This document shows, in pieces, positions 1-5,954 of a stretch of 5,954 nt of DNA. The notes under the pieces were generated by a model. The model searched no databases and had not been told where the DNA came from. It saw only the letters and a program-made list of their open reading frames with translations. The DNA is from IDS-8 sp965651325 (GTDB lineage: Bacteria > Pseudomonadota > Gammaproteobacteria > Steroidobacterales > Woeseiaceae): NCBI GenBank assembly GCA_965651325.1, contig CBFGSB010000185.1, positions 1 through 5,954 on the forward strand, in the 5' to 3' direction. Within the stretch, counting starts at the first letter, position 1; each line of letters begins with the position of its first letter. The translations under genes and the position numbers were made by a program.

Positions 1-87
1 GCCGGCTTGCCGGCTCAGCGCGATTGTTGCGCAGAACCGGTCCCTCGTGCCGAAAAATCTACCCCCGGGACCCGCATGGTGCCACAG

Positions 88-109
88 AATGAATGAGTAT
101 TCATTCATT
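88..109. promoter_or_regulatory. Palindromic operator, TetR/FadR-like
   Basis: A perfect inverted repeat: left arm AATGAATGA (88-96), spacer GTAT (97-100), right arm TCATTCATT (101-109). Its core at 90-107 fits TGAATGANTANTCATTCA, which I recall as the consensus for FadR, the TetR-family repressor of fatty-acid degradation in Bacillus. Many other TetR-family proteins bind similar palindromes, so the family assignment is firmer than the ligand. The site is markedly AT-rich in GC-rich surroundings and its right end lies 61 bases before the gene 1 start codon, a position suited to a repressor overlapping a promoter. No convincing -35/-10 pair was found and no regulator gene is in the window. That it is an operator is inference from symmetry and position. 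Confidence 0.7.
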
Positions 110-161
110 TTTCTGGACTTTTGGCAGGTCCTCATGCGATGCTGGGTTCCCGAGGCCACAT

Positions 162-166
162 GGAGG
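162..166 (+). promoter_or_regulatory. Ribosome binding site deciding the gene 1 start
   Basis: GGAGG stands four bases before the ATG at 171, slightly close but a strong Shine-Dalgarno match. It favours this ATG over the in-frame ATG at 93. The upstream ATG lies inside the operator palindrome and would add 26 residues with no resemblance to the family's N-terminus. Confidence 0.7.
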
Positions 167-170
167 CAAT

Positions 171-1505
171 ATGAGGTGCCTGACCCGATCCAATAACCAT
201 TTCCGCAAAGCCAACAAGAAGTTGCCCCTCGGAGTAGCGTCGAACTTCCGGTACTGGGGTGACGACAAGACGATCTACGCCAGCCGCGGCAAGGGCGCGC
301 GGGTCTGGGACATCGACGGCAACGAATACATCGACTACCGCCTTGCCTACGGGCCGGCGATCCTCGGTTATGCCGATCCCCGCGTCGACGACGCCGCCCG
401 CGAAGGCATCGAGGTCGGCGGCGTGTTCGCCCTGTCCACCGAAATGGAGTACGAAGTCGCGGACCGCATCAGTCGCATGGTGCCGGCGGCGGAGCTCGTA
501 CGCTTCTCGAATTCCGGAACCGAGGCCGTGATGGCCGCGCTGCGCATCGCGCGCGCGCATACCGGCAAGGACGGGCACGTCGTCATGGAAGGCGGCTATC
601 ACGGCGTCTTCAACGAGGTGCTGTGGTACACCGACGTCGAGGATTGGACGCCCAGGGACGGTGAGCCGCAAGTCCTGCCCTACGGCGAGGGCGTTCCCGC
701 GCTCGTCAAACGGCTGTTCCGCACCGTGCCGCTCAACGATGCGAACGCGGTCGAGGACGTGCTGAAGAAGCACCACCAGGAAATTGCCGCCTTCCTGATC
801 GAGCCCATCATGGGCAACTGCTGCGGCCTGACGGCGACGCGCGAGTACATGCAGGACGTGCGCTCGCTGTGCGACCGTTACGGCGTTCTCCTGGTGATCG
901 ACGAGGTCAAGACCGGCTTCCGGGTTGCCAAGGGCGGCGTGCAGGAGCTGCTCGGCGTCAAAGCGGACCTGTGCACCTTCGCGAAAGCGATGGCGAACGG
1001 CTACCCCATCTCCGTGGTCGCCGGGCGCGAAGACATCATGCGCAACGTCGGCGACGGAGTCGTGCACGGCGGCACGTTCACGGGACATTCCGTCTCGCTG
1101 GCCGCCGCGAACCGCACGCTGCAGATCCTGGACGAGACGGATGCGCTGGCGACGATCGAGCGCTACGGCCGCGACCTGCAGGCCGGCCTCAGGAAGATCC
1201 TGTCGGCACGCGGCATCGCGCACTGCTTCACCGGGCATCCATCGATGACCGGGCTCTTCTTCAGCGAAACCCCGCCGCGCGACTATCGCGACTGGGTGAA
1301 TACCGACTACGAGTTCTACGATACGCTGGCGCCGGAGTTGCACGAACTCGGCGTATTGGTCGAACCGGATTCACGCGAGCCGTGGTTCATGTGCGAGGCT
1401 CATGATGTGAAATGTCTCGAGGAAACTCTGGACAAATTCGAACGCGCGGTAGACATTACTTTGAAGAAACTGCCGGCTGACAGCAGCCGTGTCCACACGG
1501 CATAA
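171..1505 (+). CDS. Class III PLP-dependent aminotransferase (glutamate-1-semialdehyde aminomutase-like)
   Basis: A 444-residue cytosolic fold-type I PLP enzyme, a normal length for class III aminotransferases. Visible landmarks: an N-terminal substrate-domain motif around residues 43-67 (GARVWDIDGNEYIDY, then GPAILGYADP); the cofactor phosphate loop SNSGTEAVMAALR at 113-125; YHG at 143-145, whose aromatic residue would stack on PLP; IDEVKTGFR at 243-251, with Asp244 expected to hold the pyridine nitrogen; and the Schiff-base lysine Lys272 in TFAKAMANGYP. GGTFTG at 300-305 is the usual second-subunit phosphate contact. It resembles glutamate-1-semialdehyde aminomutase most, but after the lysine it reads MANGYPISVVAG instead of the GGGLPVGAYGG type, and no tetrapyrrole genes are nearby. 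A transaminase or aminomutase acting on a catabolic intermediate is more likely than haem synthesis. The amino donor and acceptor are unknown. It lies downstream of the palindrome at 88-109 and is followed by a terminator-like hairpin. Confidence 0.93.
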   Translation: MRCLTRSNNHFRKANKKLPLGVASNFRYWGDDKTIYASRGKGARVWDIDGNEYIDYRLAYGPAILGYADPRVDDAAREGIEVGGVFALSTEMEYEVADRISRMVPAAELVRFSNSGTEAVMAALRIARAHTGKDGHVVMEGGYHGVFNEVLWYTDVEDWTPRDGEPQVLPYGEGVPALVKRLFRTVPLNDANAVEDVLKKHHQEIAAFLIEPIMGNCCGLTATREYMQDVRSLCDRYGVLLVIDEVKTGFRVAKGGVQELLGVKADLCTFAKAMANGYPISVVAGREDIMRNVGDGVVHGGTFTGHSVSLAAANRTLQILDETDALATIERYGRDLQAGLRKILSARGIAHCFTGHPSMTGLFFSETPPRDYRDWVNTDYEFYDTLAPELHELGVLVEPDSREPWFMCEAHDVKCLEETLDKFERAVDITLKKLPADSSRVHTA

Positions 1506-1520
1506 CTGACAAGGACCACG

Positions 1521-1551
1521 AAGGCGGCGGCCGGCAACGACCGCCGCTTTT
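1521..1551 (+). terminator. Possible Rho-independent terminator or attenuator after gene 1
   Basis: A perfect 7-bp GC stem, GCGGCGG (1524-1530) against CCGCCGC (1541-1547), encloses a 10-base loop. It is flanked by AAG on the left and a run of four T (1548-1551) on the right, which can extend the stem with A-U and G-U pairs. It begins 16 bases after the gene 1 stop codon. The T-run is short, so termination may be partial, which would lower expression of genes 2-4 relative to gene 1 instead of separating them. Confidence 0.5.
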
Positions 1552-1571
1552 CGCATCCAGGAGCGCGTCGC

Positions 1572-1607
1572 GCGCGATGTTCATGCGGGTGGGCGATAGC
1601 ATCGCGC
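1572..1607. repeat. Inverted repeat in the leader of gene 2
   Basis: GCGCGATG (1572-1579) is perfectly complementary to CATCGCGC (1600-1607), leaving a 20-base loop. A smaller alternative hairpin, GCGAT (1593-1597) with ATCGC (1601-1605), uses the same right arm, so the two structures exclude each other. The element lies 34 bases before the preferred start codon of gene 2. It could be an RNA structure or a protein site, but in GC-rich sequence an 8-bp repeat can arise by chance. Confidence 0.3.
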
Positions 1608-1641
1608 AATGCGCGCGCCTGCAGGGGTAATCCGAAACCAG

Positions 1642-3258
1642 ATGAAAACGTATGATGCCATCGTCGTCGGCGCCGGGCACAACGGCCTGACGAACGCCGC
1701 CTTTCTTGCCAAGGCCGGCCTGAACGTGCTGTGCGTCGAGAAGAACGACTACATCGGCGGCGCCGCGGTCAGCCGCAACCTCTACAAGGACTGGATCTAC
1801 TCCAACTGCTCGTACGTGTGCTCGCTCCTGCGCCCCGAGATCTTCCGCGCGCTGGAACTGCACCGGCACGGGCTGCAGGTAACGCCGTACGGCGGCGGCG
1901 TCACGTTCATGGAGAACGGCGACTACTTCGGCTCGTACTGGGATTCCGAAGTCGCGCACCGCGAGTTCGCGCGCTTCTCGAAAAAGGACGCCGACGCGTA
2001 CGAGCGCTACTCCGCCGACGTGATGCGCCAGACCCGCTTCATTCGCGATTCGCTGTTGCGCACTCCGCCGGACCCGACCTCGTTCAAGCCGCGCGACCTG
2101 AAAGAGCTTGCGCATCTCGGCCGCCGGTTTTACGAGATGGGCGAAGACCGGATGTACGAGACCATCCGCTTCTGGACCATGAGCGTGGCGGAGTACCTGG
2201 ACGAGTATTTCGAAACCGACGTCATCAAGACGTCGTTGTCGGGCAGCGGCATCATCGGGACGGCACTCGGCATCCACTCGCCCGGTACCGCCTACGTGCT
2301 GTTGCATCACTACATGGGCGAAGTCGACGGCAACGTCGGTTCCTGGGGCTACGCACGTGGCGGCATGGGCGCGGTATCGCAAGCCATCGCCGGCGCGTTC
2401 CAGTCTTATGGTGGCGAGCTGCGTACCGATGCGGGCGTCGAGCGGATCGTCGTCAGGAACGGCAAGACCAAGGGCGTGGCCCTCACCAACGGTGAGGAGA
2501 TCGATGCCAACATTGTGGTCTCGGCGATGGACGTGAAGCGCACGTTCCTGAAATGCATGGATGAGACGGACGTCCCTGCCGACTTCTACCAGCGCGTGAA
2601 GAACTTCAAGATCCGCGGCTCCTCGGGCAAGCTGAACATCGCGCTCGACGGCCTGCCGACCTTCCCTGCCCTGCCGAAGAATAATCCGTTGCTGGACGGT
2701 GACATGCATTTCATCGACTCGATGGAGCGCATGGAGCGCGCTTACGACGACTGGAAGGAAGGCATTTGGTCGCAGGACCCGTACGTCGACATGGTCATCC
2801 CCACGGTGACGGACCCGACCATGGCACCGCCGGGCAAACACTTCATGAGCTGCTTCATCCAGTACTGCCCCTACAAGATCGAGGGCCGGGACTGGACGGA
2901 CCCGGAACGCGAGGCGTTCGCGCAGACCGTGATCGACCAGATCGGGAATTACAGCCCCGACTTCAAGGACCTGATCCTGCACGTCGAGATCCGCACGCCC
3001 GAGGACATCGAGCGGGAAGCGGGTCTCTCGGAAGGCAACATCTTCCACGGCGAGCTCACCATGGACCAGCTGCTGTTCAACCGGCCGGTGCCGGGGTACG
3101 CACAATATCGCGCCCCGGTTCCCGGACTCTACATGTGCGGCTCGAGCACGCACCCGGGCGGCGGCGTCATGGCGGCGCCGGGCGCCAACGCCGCACGCGA
3201 GATCCTGATGGATCTCAAGCGCAGCAACACCGTTCCGGAGAACTTCGGCGATGACTGA
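1642..3258 (+). CDS. PYROXD2-like / phytoene-desaturase-superfamily FAD oxidoreductase (first paralogue)
   Basis: A 538-residue flavoprotein. The N-terminal Rossmann dinucleotide-binding motif is YDAIVVGAGHNGL (residues 4-16), with the ribose-binding acidic residue Glu33 in VEKNDYIGGAA. The C-terminal FAD-binding motif is at 494-518 (PGLYMCGSSTHPGGG, then NAA). The GAGHNGL signature, the following IGGAAVSR and SLLRPEIF, and KLNIALDGLP at 330-339 are close to the PYROXD2 group of the NAD(P)/FAD-dependent oxidoreductases. The family oxidises or isomerises C-C or C-N bonds; the substrate here is unknown. No signal peptide or clear membrane segment is seen. The start at 1642 is preferred because it gives MKTYDAIVV, matching the N-terminus of the neighbouring paralogue; the in-frame ATG at 1609 would add 11 residues. 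Neither start has a well-spaced ribosome binding site (a G-rich run lies about 14-15 bases before each). The stop overlaps the start of the next gene by 8 bases, implying translational coupling. Confidence 0.93.
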   Translation: MKTYDAIVVGAGHNGLTNAAFLAKAGLNVLCVEKNDYIGGAAVSRNLYKDWIYSNCSYVCSLLRPEIFRALELHRHGLQVTPYGGGVTFMENGDYFGSYWDSEVAHREFARFSKKDADAYERYSADVMRQTRFIRDSLLRTPPDPTSFKPRDLKELAHLGRRFYEMGEDRMYETIRFWTMSVAEYLDEYFETDVIKTSLSGSGIIGTALGIHSPGTAYVLLHHYMGEVDGNVGSWGYARGGMGAVSQAIAGAFQSYGGELRTDAGVERIVVRNGKTKGVALTNGEEIDANIVVSAMDVKRTFLKCMDETDVPADFYQRVKNFKIRGSSGKLNIALDGLPTFPALPKNNPLLDGDMHFIDSMERMERAYDDWKEGIWSQDPYVDMVIPTVTDPTMAPPGKHFMSCFIQYCPYKIEGRDWTDPEREAFAQTVIDQIGNYSPDFKDLILHVEIRTPEDIEREAGLSEGNIFHGELTMDQLLFNRPVPGYAQYRAPVPGLYMCGSSTHPGGGVMAAPGANAAREILMDLKRSNTVPENFGDD

Positions 3259-4795
3259 ACAGTATGACGCCATCGTCATCGGCGCGGGGCACAACGGCCT
3301 CGTCTGCGCCGCGACCCTCGCCCGCGCCGGCAAGAAGGTGCTGGTGCTGGAAGCCGCAAAGGACGTCGGCGGTGCGGCGCGCACGCGCGCGTTCGCCGAA
3401 GGCTTTTCCGTATCGTCCTGCGCGCACCTCCTGTACCAGCTCCAGCCGCAGGTGACAGGCGACCTCGGGCTGAAACCGGCGCTCGCGGCCGACAATCTCG
3501 CGACGGTCGCGCTCGCGCGGGACGGCCAGCACCTGCGGCTGAAAGGCGGCAGGGTCGACGGCGTTGCCGAGGCCGACCGCGCGAGTTACCGGGATTTCCA
3601 CGAGCGGATGTGCCGTTTCGCGGACCTGCTCGCCAAATTCCTGAACCGTGCGCCGCCGCGACTGGCAAACGGCTCGCGGCGCGACGTGCTGACGCTTGCC
3701 GAGCTCGGCCTGGACCTGCGCCGCCTGGGCAGGAAGGAGATGCGGGAATTCCTGCGCCTCGTCGGCATGAACGTGTACGACGAGGTCGAGGAACGCTTCG
3801 AAAATCCGCTCCTGAAGGGCGTCGTTTCGTTCGACGCCGTGCTCGGCACGCATCTCGGACCGCGCTCGCCGAACACGATCCTGACCTACCTCTACCGCCT
3901 GTGCGGCAATCACGGCAGGCTGTCGCTGCCGGCCGGCGGCATGAGCGGCATCAGCGACTCGCTTGCGGCCTGCGCGCGCGGCTTCGGCGTAAAGATCCAG
4001 ACCGGCACCCCGGTGAAACGGGTAATCGTCGAGAACGGGCGCGCCATCGGCGTGGAGACCGAAGCCGGCGACACCTACCGCAGCCTGACAGTCGTTTCCA
4101 ACGCGGATCCGAAGCGCACGATTCTCGGGCTCGTGGGCAGCCGCCACGTCGAAACCGGCTTCACCCGCCGCATCGACAACATCCGCATGCGCGGCAATGC
4201 CGCCAAGCTGCACCTCGCGCTGGACGGGCTCCCGGCGATCGACGGCCTGGAGAAACGCGAGTTCGGCGACCGGCTGGTCATCGCACCGGATGCGAACTAC
4301 GTCGAGCGCGCGTTCAATCCCGCGAAATACGGCGAGAGCTCGCCGAACCCGGTGCTCGAGATCACGTTCCCGAGCTTCCGCGATGCAACCCTCGCCCCGG
4401 CGGGTAAACAGGTGCTCTCTGCCGTCGTGCAGTACGCGCCGTACGCGCTGAAGGGCGGCTGGACCGATGCGGCCCGCGACGCGTTCCGCCAGCAGGCCAT
4501 CGATACCATAGCGGCGTACGCCCCGGACCTGCCCGGGCGCATCACGGCGGCCGAGTTGCTGACGCCGGCCGACATCGAGAGCGAATTCGGCATCACCGGC
4601 GGGCACTGGCATCACGGGGAGCTCACGTTGGACCAGTTCCTTTTCGTCCGCCCGGTGGCGGGCGCGGCCCAGTACCGCATGCCGCTGGAGGGCCTTTTTC
4701 TTTGCGGCGCGGGCACGCACCCCGGCGGCGGCATCTCGGGCGCCTGCGGCCGCAACGCCGCGCGCGCCATCCTGTCGCGCGAGAAACCGGCATGA
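3251..4795 (+). CDS. PYROXD2-like / phytoene-desaturase-superfamily FAD oxidoreductase (second paralogue)
   Basis: A 514-residue flavoprotein of the same family as the gene before it. The Rossmann motif YDAIVIGAGHNGL is at residues 5-17, the ribose-binding acidic residue is Glu34 in VLEAAKDVGGAARTR, and the C-terminal FAD motif GLFLCGAGTHPGGG is at 481-494 followed by NAAR. In an ungapped hand alignment of the last conserved block (455-508 here, 469-522 in the paralogue), 36 of 54 residues are identical. The region just after the Rossmann fold is much less alike: residues 56-68 here (SCAHLLYQLQPQV) replace a CSYVCSLLRPEIF segment. The pair probably differ in substrate, or form a heteromeric enzyme. 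The start is supported by the sequence GGAG at 3237-3240, 10 bases upstream, and by the match to the paralogue N-terminus. It overlaps gene 2 by 8 bases (ATGACTGA) and gene 4 by ATGA, so the three are almost surely one transcript. No carotenoid-synthesis gene is nearby, so a carotenoid desaturase role is unlikely. Confidence 0.93.
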   Translation: MTEQYDAIVIGAGHNGLVCAATLARAGKKVLVLEAAKDVGGAARTRAFAEGFSVSSCAHLLYQLQPQVTGDLGLKPALAADNLATVALARDGQHLRLKGGRVDGVAEADRASYRDFHERMCRFADLLAKFLNRAPPRLANGSRRDVLTLAELGLDLRRLGRKEMREFLRLVGMNVYDEVEERFENPLLKGVVSFDAVLGTHLGPRSPNTILTYLYRLCGNHGRLSLPAGGMSGISDSLAACARGFGVKIQTGTPVKRVIVENGRAIGVETEAGDTYRSLTVVSNADPKRTILGLVGSRHVETGFTRRIDNIRMRGNAAKLHLALDGLPAIDGLEKREFGDRLVIAPDANYVERAFNPAKYGESSPNPVLEITFPSFRDATLAPAGKQVLSAVVQYAPYALKGGWTDAARDAFRQQAIDTIAAYAPDLPGRITAAELLTPADIESEFGITGGHWHHGELTLDQFLFVRPVAGAAQYRMPLEGLFLCGAGTHPGGGISGACGRNAARAILSREKPA

Positions 4796-5954
4796 GCAAC
4801 GCAATGACGACCGTAATTGAAGTTCCGCAAGGCAGGCTTCGCACGCCCTTCTATTCCCGCCTGAAGGCGCTCGATCGCCTGGACGCCTGGCACGAGTGGA
4901 AAGGCTACACCAGCGCCGACGCGCTCTACGACGCGAGCCTCGAATATTTCGCGATCCGCAACAGCACCGGCGTGTTCGACCTGACGCCAATGACCAAGTA
5001 CCGCATCAAGGGCCCGGACGCGCTGCATTACGTCGACCGTCTCGTGACCCGCGACATGCGGAAGATCAAGCCGGGGCGCGTGGCGTACGCCGTGTGGTGC
5101 GACGACCAGGGGCAGGTGATCGACGACGGCACGCTGTTCCACCTGCGCGAAGGCGAGTACCGCCTCTGCTCGCAGGAACGACACCTCTCGTGGCTCGCCG
5201 ACGCCGCCATCGGCATGGACGTGGAGATCAATGAGGAGACCGCCGACATCGCTGCCCTCGCGGTGCAGGGCCCGACCTCGTTCAGCGTTATGGAGAAGCT
5301 GGGCCTGGACGGGCTGGAAACGCTGAAGCCGTTCGGCCTGATGCACTTCGACTTCCAGGGCAGCGAGCTGATGGTGTCGCGCACGGGGTTCACCGGCGAT
5401 CTCGGCTACGAGCTCTGGATCGAAAACGCCCGCGCGGAAGCGCTGTGGGATGCCCTGTTCGAAGCGGGCAAGTTGCACGGCATCCGTGCGATCGGCACCG
5501 AAGCGCTCGACCTGTCGCGCATCGAGGCCGGGTTCCTGACGGCAGGCGTCGATTTCCTGCCCGGGCTCGGGACGGTGCGCACGGGACGCTCACGCTCGCC
5601 GTTCGAGCTGGGCCTCGACTGGCTCGTGGATTTCAAGAAGCCGAACTTCAACGGCCGCCGGGCGCTGGCCGAGGAAAAGCGCCGCGGCTCGAAGTGGCAG
5701 CTCGTGAAGCTCGACATCGAGGGCAACAAGCCGGCCCATCACTCCTATGTCTATAAGGCATCGCGAGGACGCCGGAAGCAGGTGGGCTTCATCACCTCCG
5801 CCTGCTGGTCGCCCGTGTGCAAAAAGAACATCGCGCTCGGCACCGTCGAGGCGCCGTACGGCAACCCCGGCGCCGAGCTCTTCGTCGAAATCTACTACCA
5901 GCGCGAAATGCACTGGTCGCGCGTCATGGCTAAAGCCACGGTCGTCGACAAGCC
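4792..5954 (+). CDS. GcvT-like aminomethyltransferase / folate-dependent one-carbon transfer protein (3' end cut by window)
   Basis: An open frame of 387 full codons that reaches the window edge with no stop. Most of the GcvT fold is present: an N-terminal folate-binding domain with STGVFDLTPMTKYRIKGPDA (58-77), TRDM at 86-89 and GQVIDDGTLFHL at 107-118, where the Asp111-Asp112 pair aligns with the catalytic aspartate region of glycine cleavage T protein. RTGFTGDLGYELW at 197-209 matches the family's folate-contact segment, with TGD where TGE is usual. RIEAGF is at 243-248, and a C-terminal barrel motif at 331-349 reads VGFITSACWSPVCKKNIAL. The family runs to about 360-400 residues, so probably only a short tail is missing. 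Members move one-carbon units from methylamines, sulfonium compounds or aryl methyl ethers to tetrahydrofolate; the substrate here is unknown. The start at 4792 makes an ATGA overlap with gene 3; an alternative ATG lies at 4804. No gcvH or gcvP gene is seen, so a glycine cleavage role is unlikely. Confidence 0.9.
   Translation, partial: MSNAMTTVIEVPQGRLRTPFYSRLKALDRLDAWHEWKGYTSADALYDASLEYFAIRNSTGVFDLTPMTKYRIKGPDALHYVDRLVTRDMRKIKPGRVAYAVWCDDQGQVIDDGTLFHLREGEYRLCSQERHLSWLADAAIGMDVEINEETADIAALAVQGPTSFSVMEKLGLDGLETLKPFGLMHFDFQGSELMVSRTGFTGDLGYELWIENARAEALWDALFEAGKLHGIRAIGTEALDLSRIEAGFLTAGVDFLPGLGTVRTGRSRSPFELGLDWLVDFKKPNFNGRRALAEEKRRGSKWQLVKLDIEGNKPAHHSYVYKASRGRRKQVGFITSACWSPVCKKNIALGTVEAPYGNPGAELFVEIYYQREMHWSRVMAKATVVDK

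Noticed and set aside
1..14. Repeated GCCGGC at the left edge
   Set aside because: A 2-base loop makes a hairpin implausible, and the motif is common in GC-rich DNA.
1..96. Tail of an upstream gene: a frame open from base 1 to a TGA at 94-96
   Set aside because: Only 31 codons are visible, with no motif. Another + frame and a minus frame are also open here, so no coding claim can be supported.
88..112. The palindrome plus its following T-run read as an intrinsic terminator of an upstream gene
   Set aside because: The stem is AT-rich with few G-C pairs and would be weak as RNA. The exact symmetry and the match to a TetR-type box fit an operator better.
121..138. Possible sigma-54 promoter (TGGCAG followed by ATGC)
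   Set aside because: The GG-to-GC spacing is one base too long, and sigma-54 promoters tolerate little change in spacing. The -12 element is also a poor match.
93..170. Upstream in-frame ATG extending gene 1 by 26 residues
   Set aside because: The ATG lies inside the operator palindrome, it has no ribosome binding site, and the extra residues do not fit the family. The ATG at 171 has GGAGG just before it.
132..1343. A 403-codon open frame on the minus strand opposite gene 1
   Set aside because: Antisense to the aminotransferase with its complete PLP motifs, and its own translation shows no domain.
1456..3495. A 679-codon open frame on the minus strand opposite gene 2
   Set aside because: It lies antisense to a gene with clear FAD motifs. 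Its composition (rich in Arg, Ala, Val, His, Asp) is typical of the antisense shadow of high-GC codon bias, and no family motif was seen.
1642..4795. Carotenoid desaturase pair (crtI-like)
   Set aside because: The GAGHNGL signature fits the PYROXD2-like group better, and no phytoene synthase, cyclase or other carotenoid gene is in the window.
3215..4990. A 591-codon open frame on the minus strand opposite gene 3
   Set aside because: Same reason: antisense shadow of a well-supported flavoprotein gene, Arg/Ala-rich and without recognisable domains.

Overview
The window is a GC-rich stretch (roughly 60-65% G+C by eye) with strong third-position G/C bias, short gene junctions and overlapping start/stop codons. 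This fits a high-GC proteobacterium, but nothing here fixes a genus. It holds four genes, all on the + strand, and the last one runs off the right edge. No tRNA, rRNA, CRISPR array, insertion sequence or phage gene was seen.

Layout. Positions 1-170 are a leader with a perfect 9-bp inverted repeat (88-109), which looks like a TetR-family operator. It matches the TGAATGANTANTCATTCA box that I recall for the acyl-CoA-responsive regulator FadR of Bacillus. Gene 1 (171-1505) encodes a class III PLP-dependent aminotransferase of the glutamate-1-semialdehyde aminomutase-like group. Between genes 1 and 2 lie a terminator-like hairpin (1521-1551) and a second inverted repeat (1572-1607). Gene 2 (1642-3258) and gene 3 (3251-4795) are two diverged paralogues of the phytoene-desaturase/PYROXD2-like FAD oxidoreductase family; their reading frames overlap by 8 bases. 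Gene 4 (4792 to beyond 5954) overlaps gene 3 by an ATGA and encodes a GcvT-like, probably folate-binding, aminomethyltransferase-family protein.

How they may work together (inference). The set resembles a small catabolic module. One or both flavoproteins would oxidise an amine or a C-C/C-N bond. The GcvT-like protein would pass a one-carbon unit to tetrahydrofolate. The aminotransferase would move an amino group on or off an intermediate. The other glycine-cleavage components and carotenoid genes are absent from the window, so neither of those pathways explains the cluster. The substrate cannot be read from the sequence. The operator-like palindrome suggests induction by a small molecule, possibly an acyl-CoA, through a TetR-type repressor encoded elsewhere.
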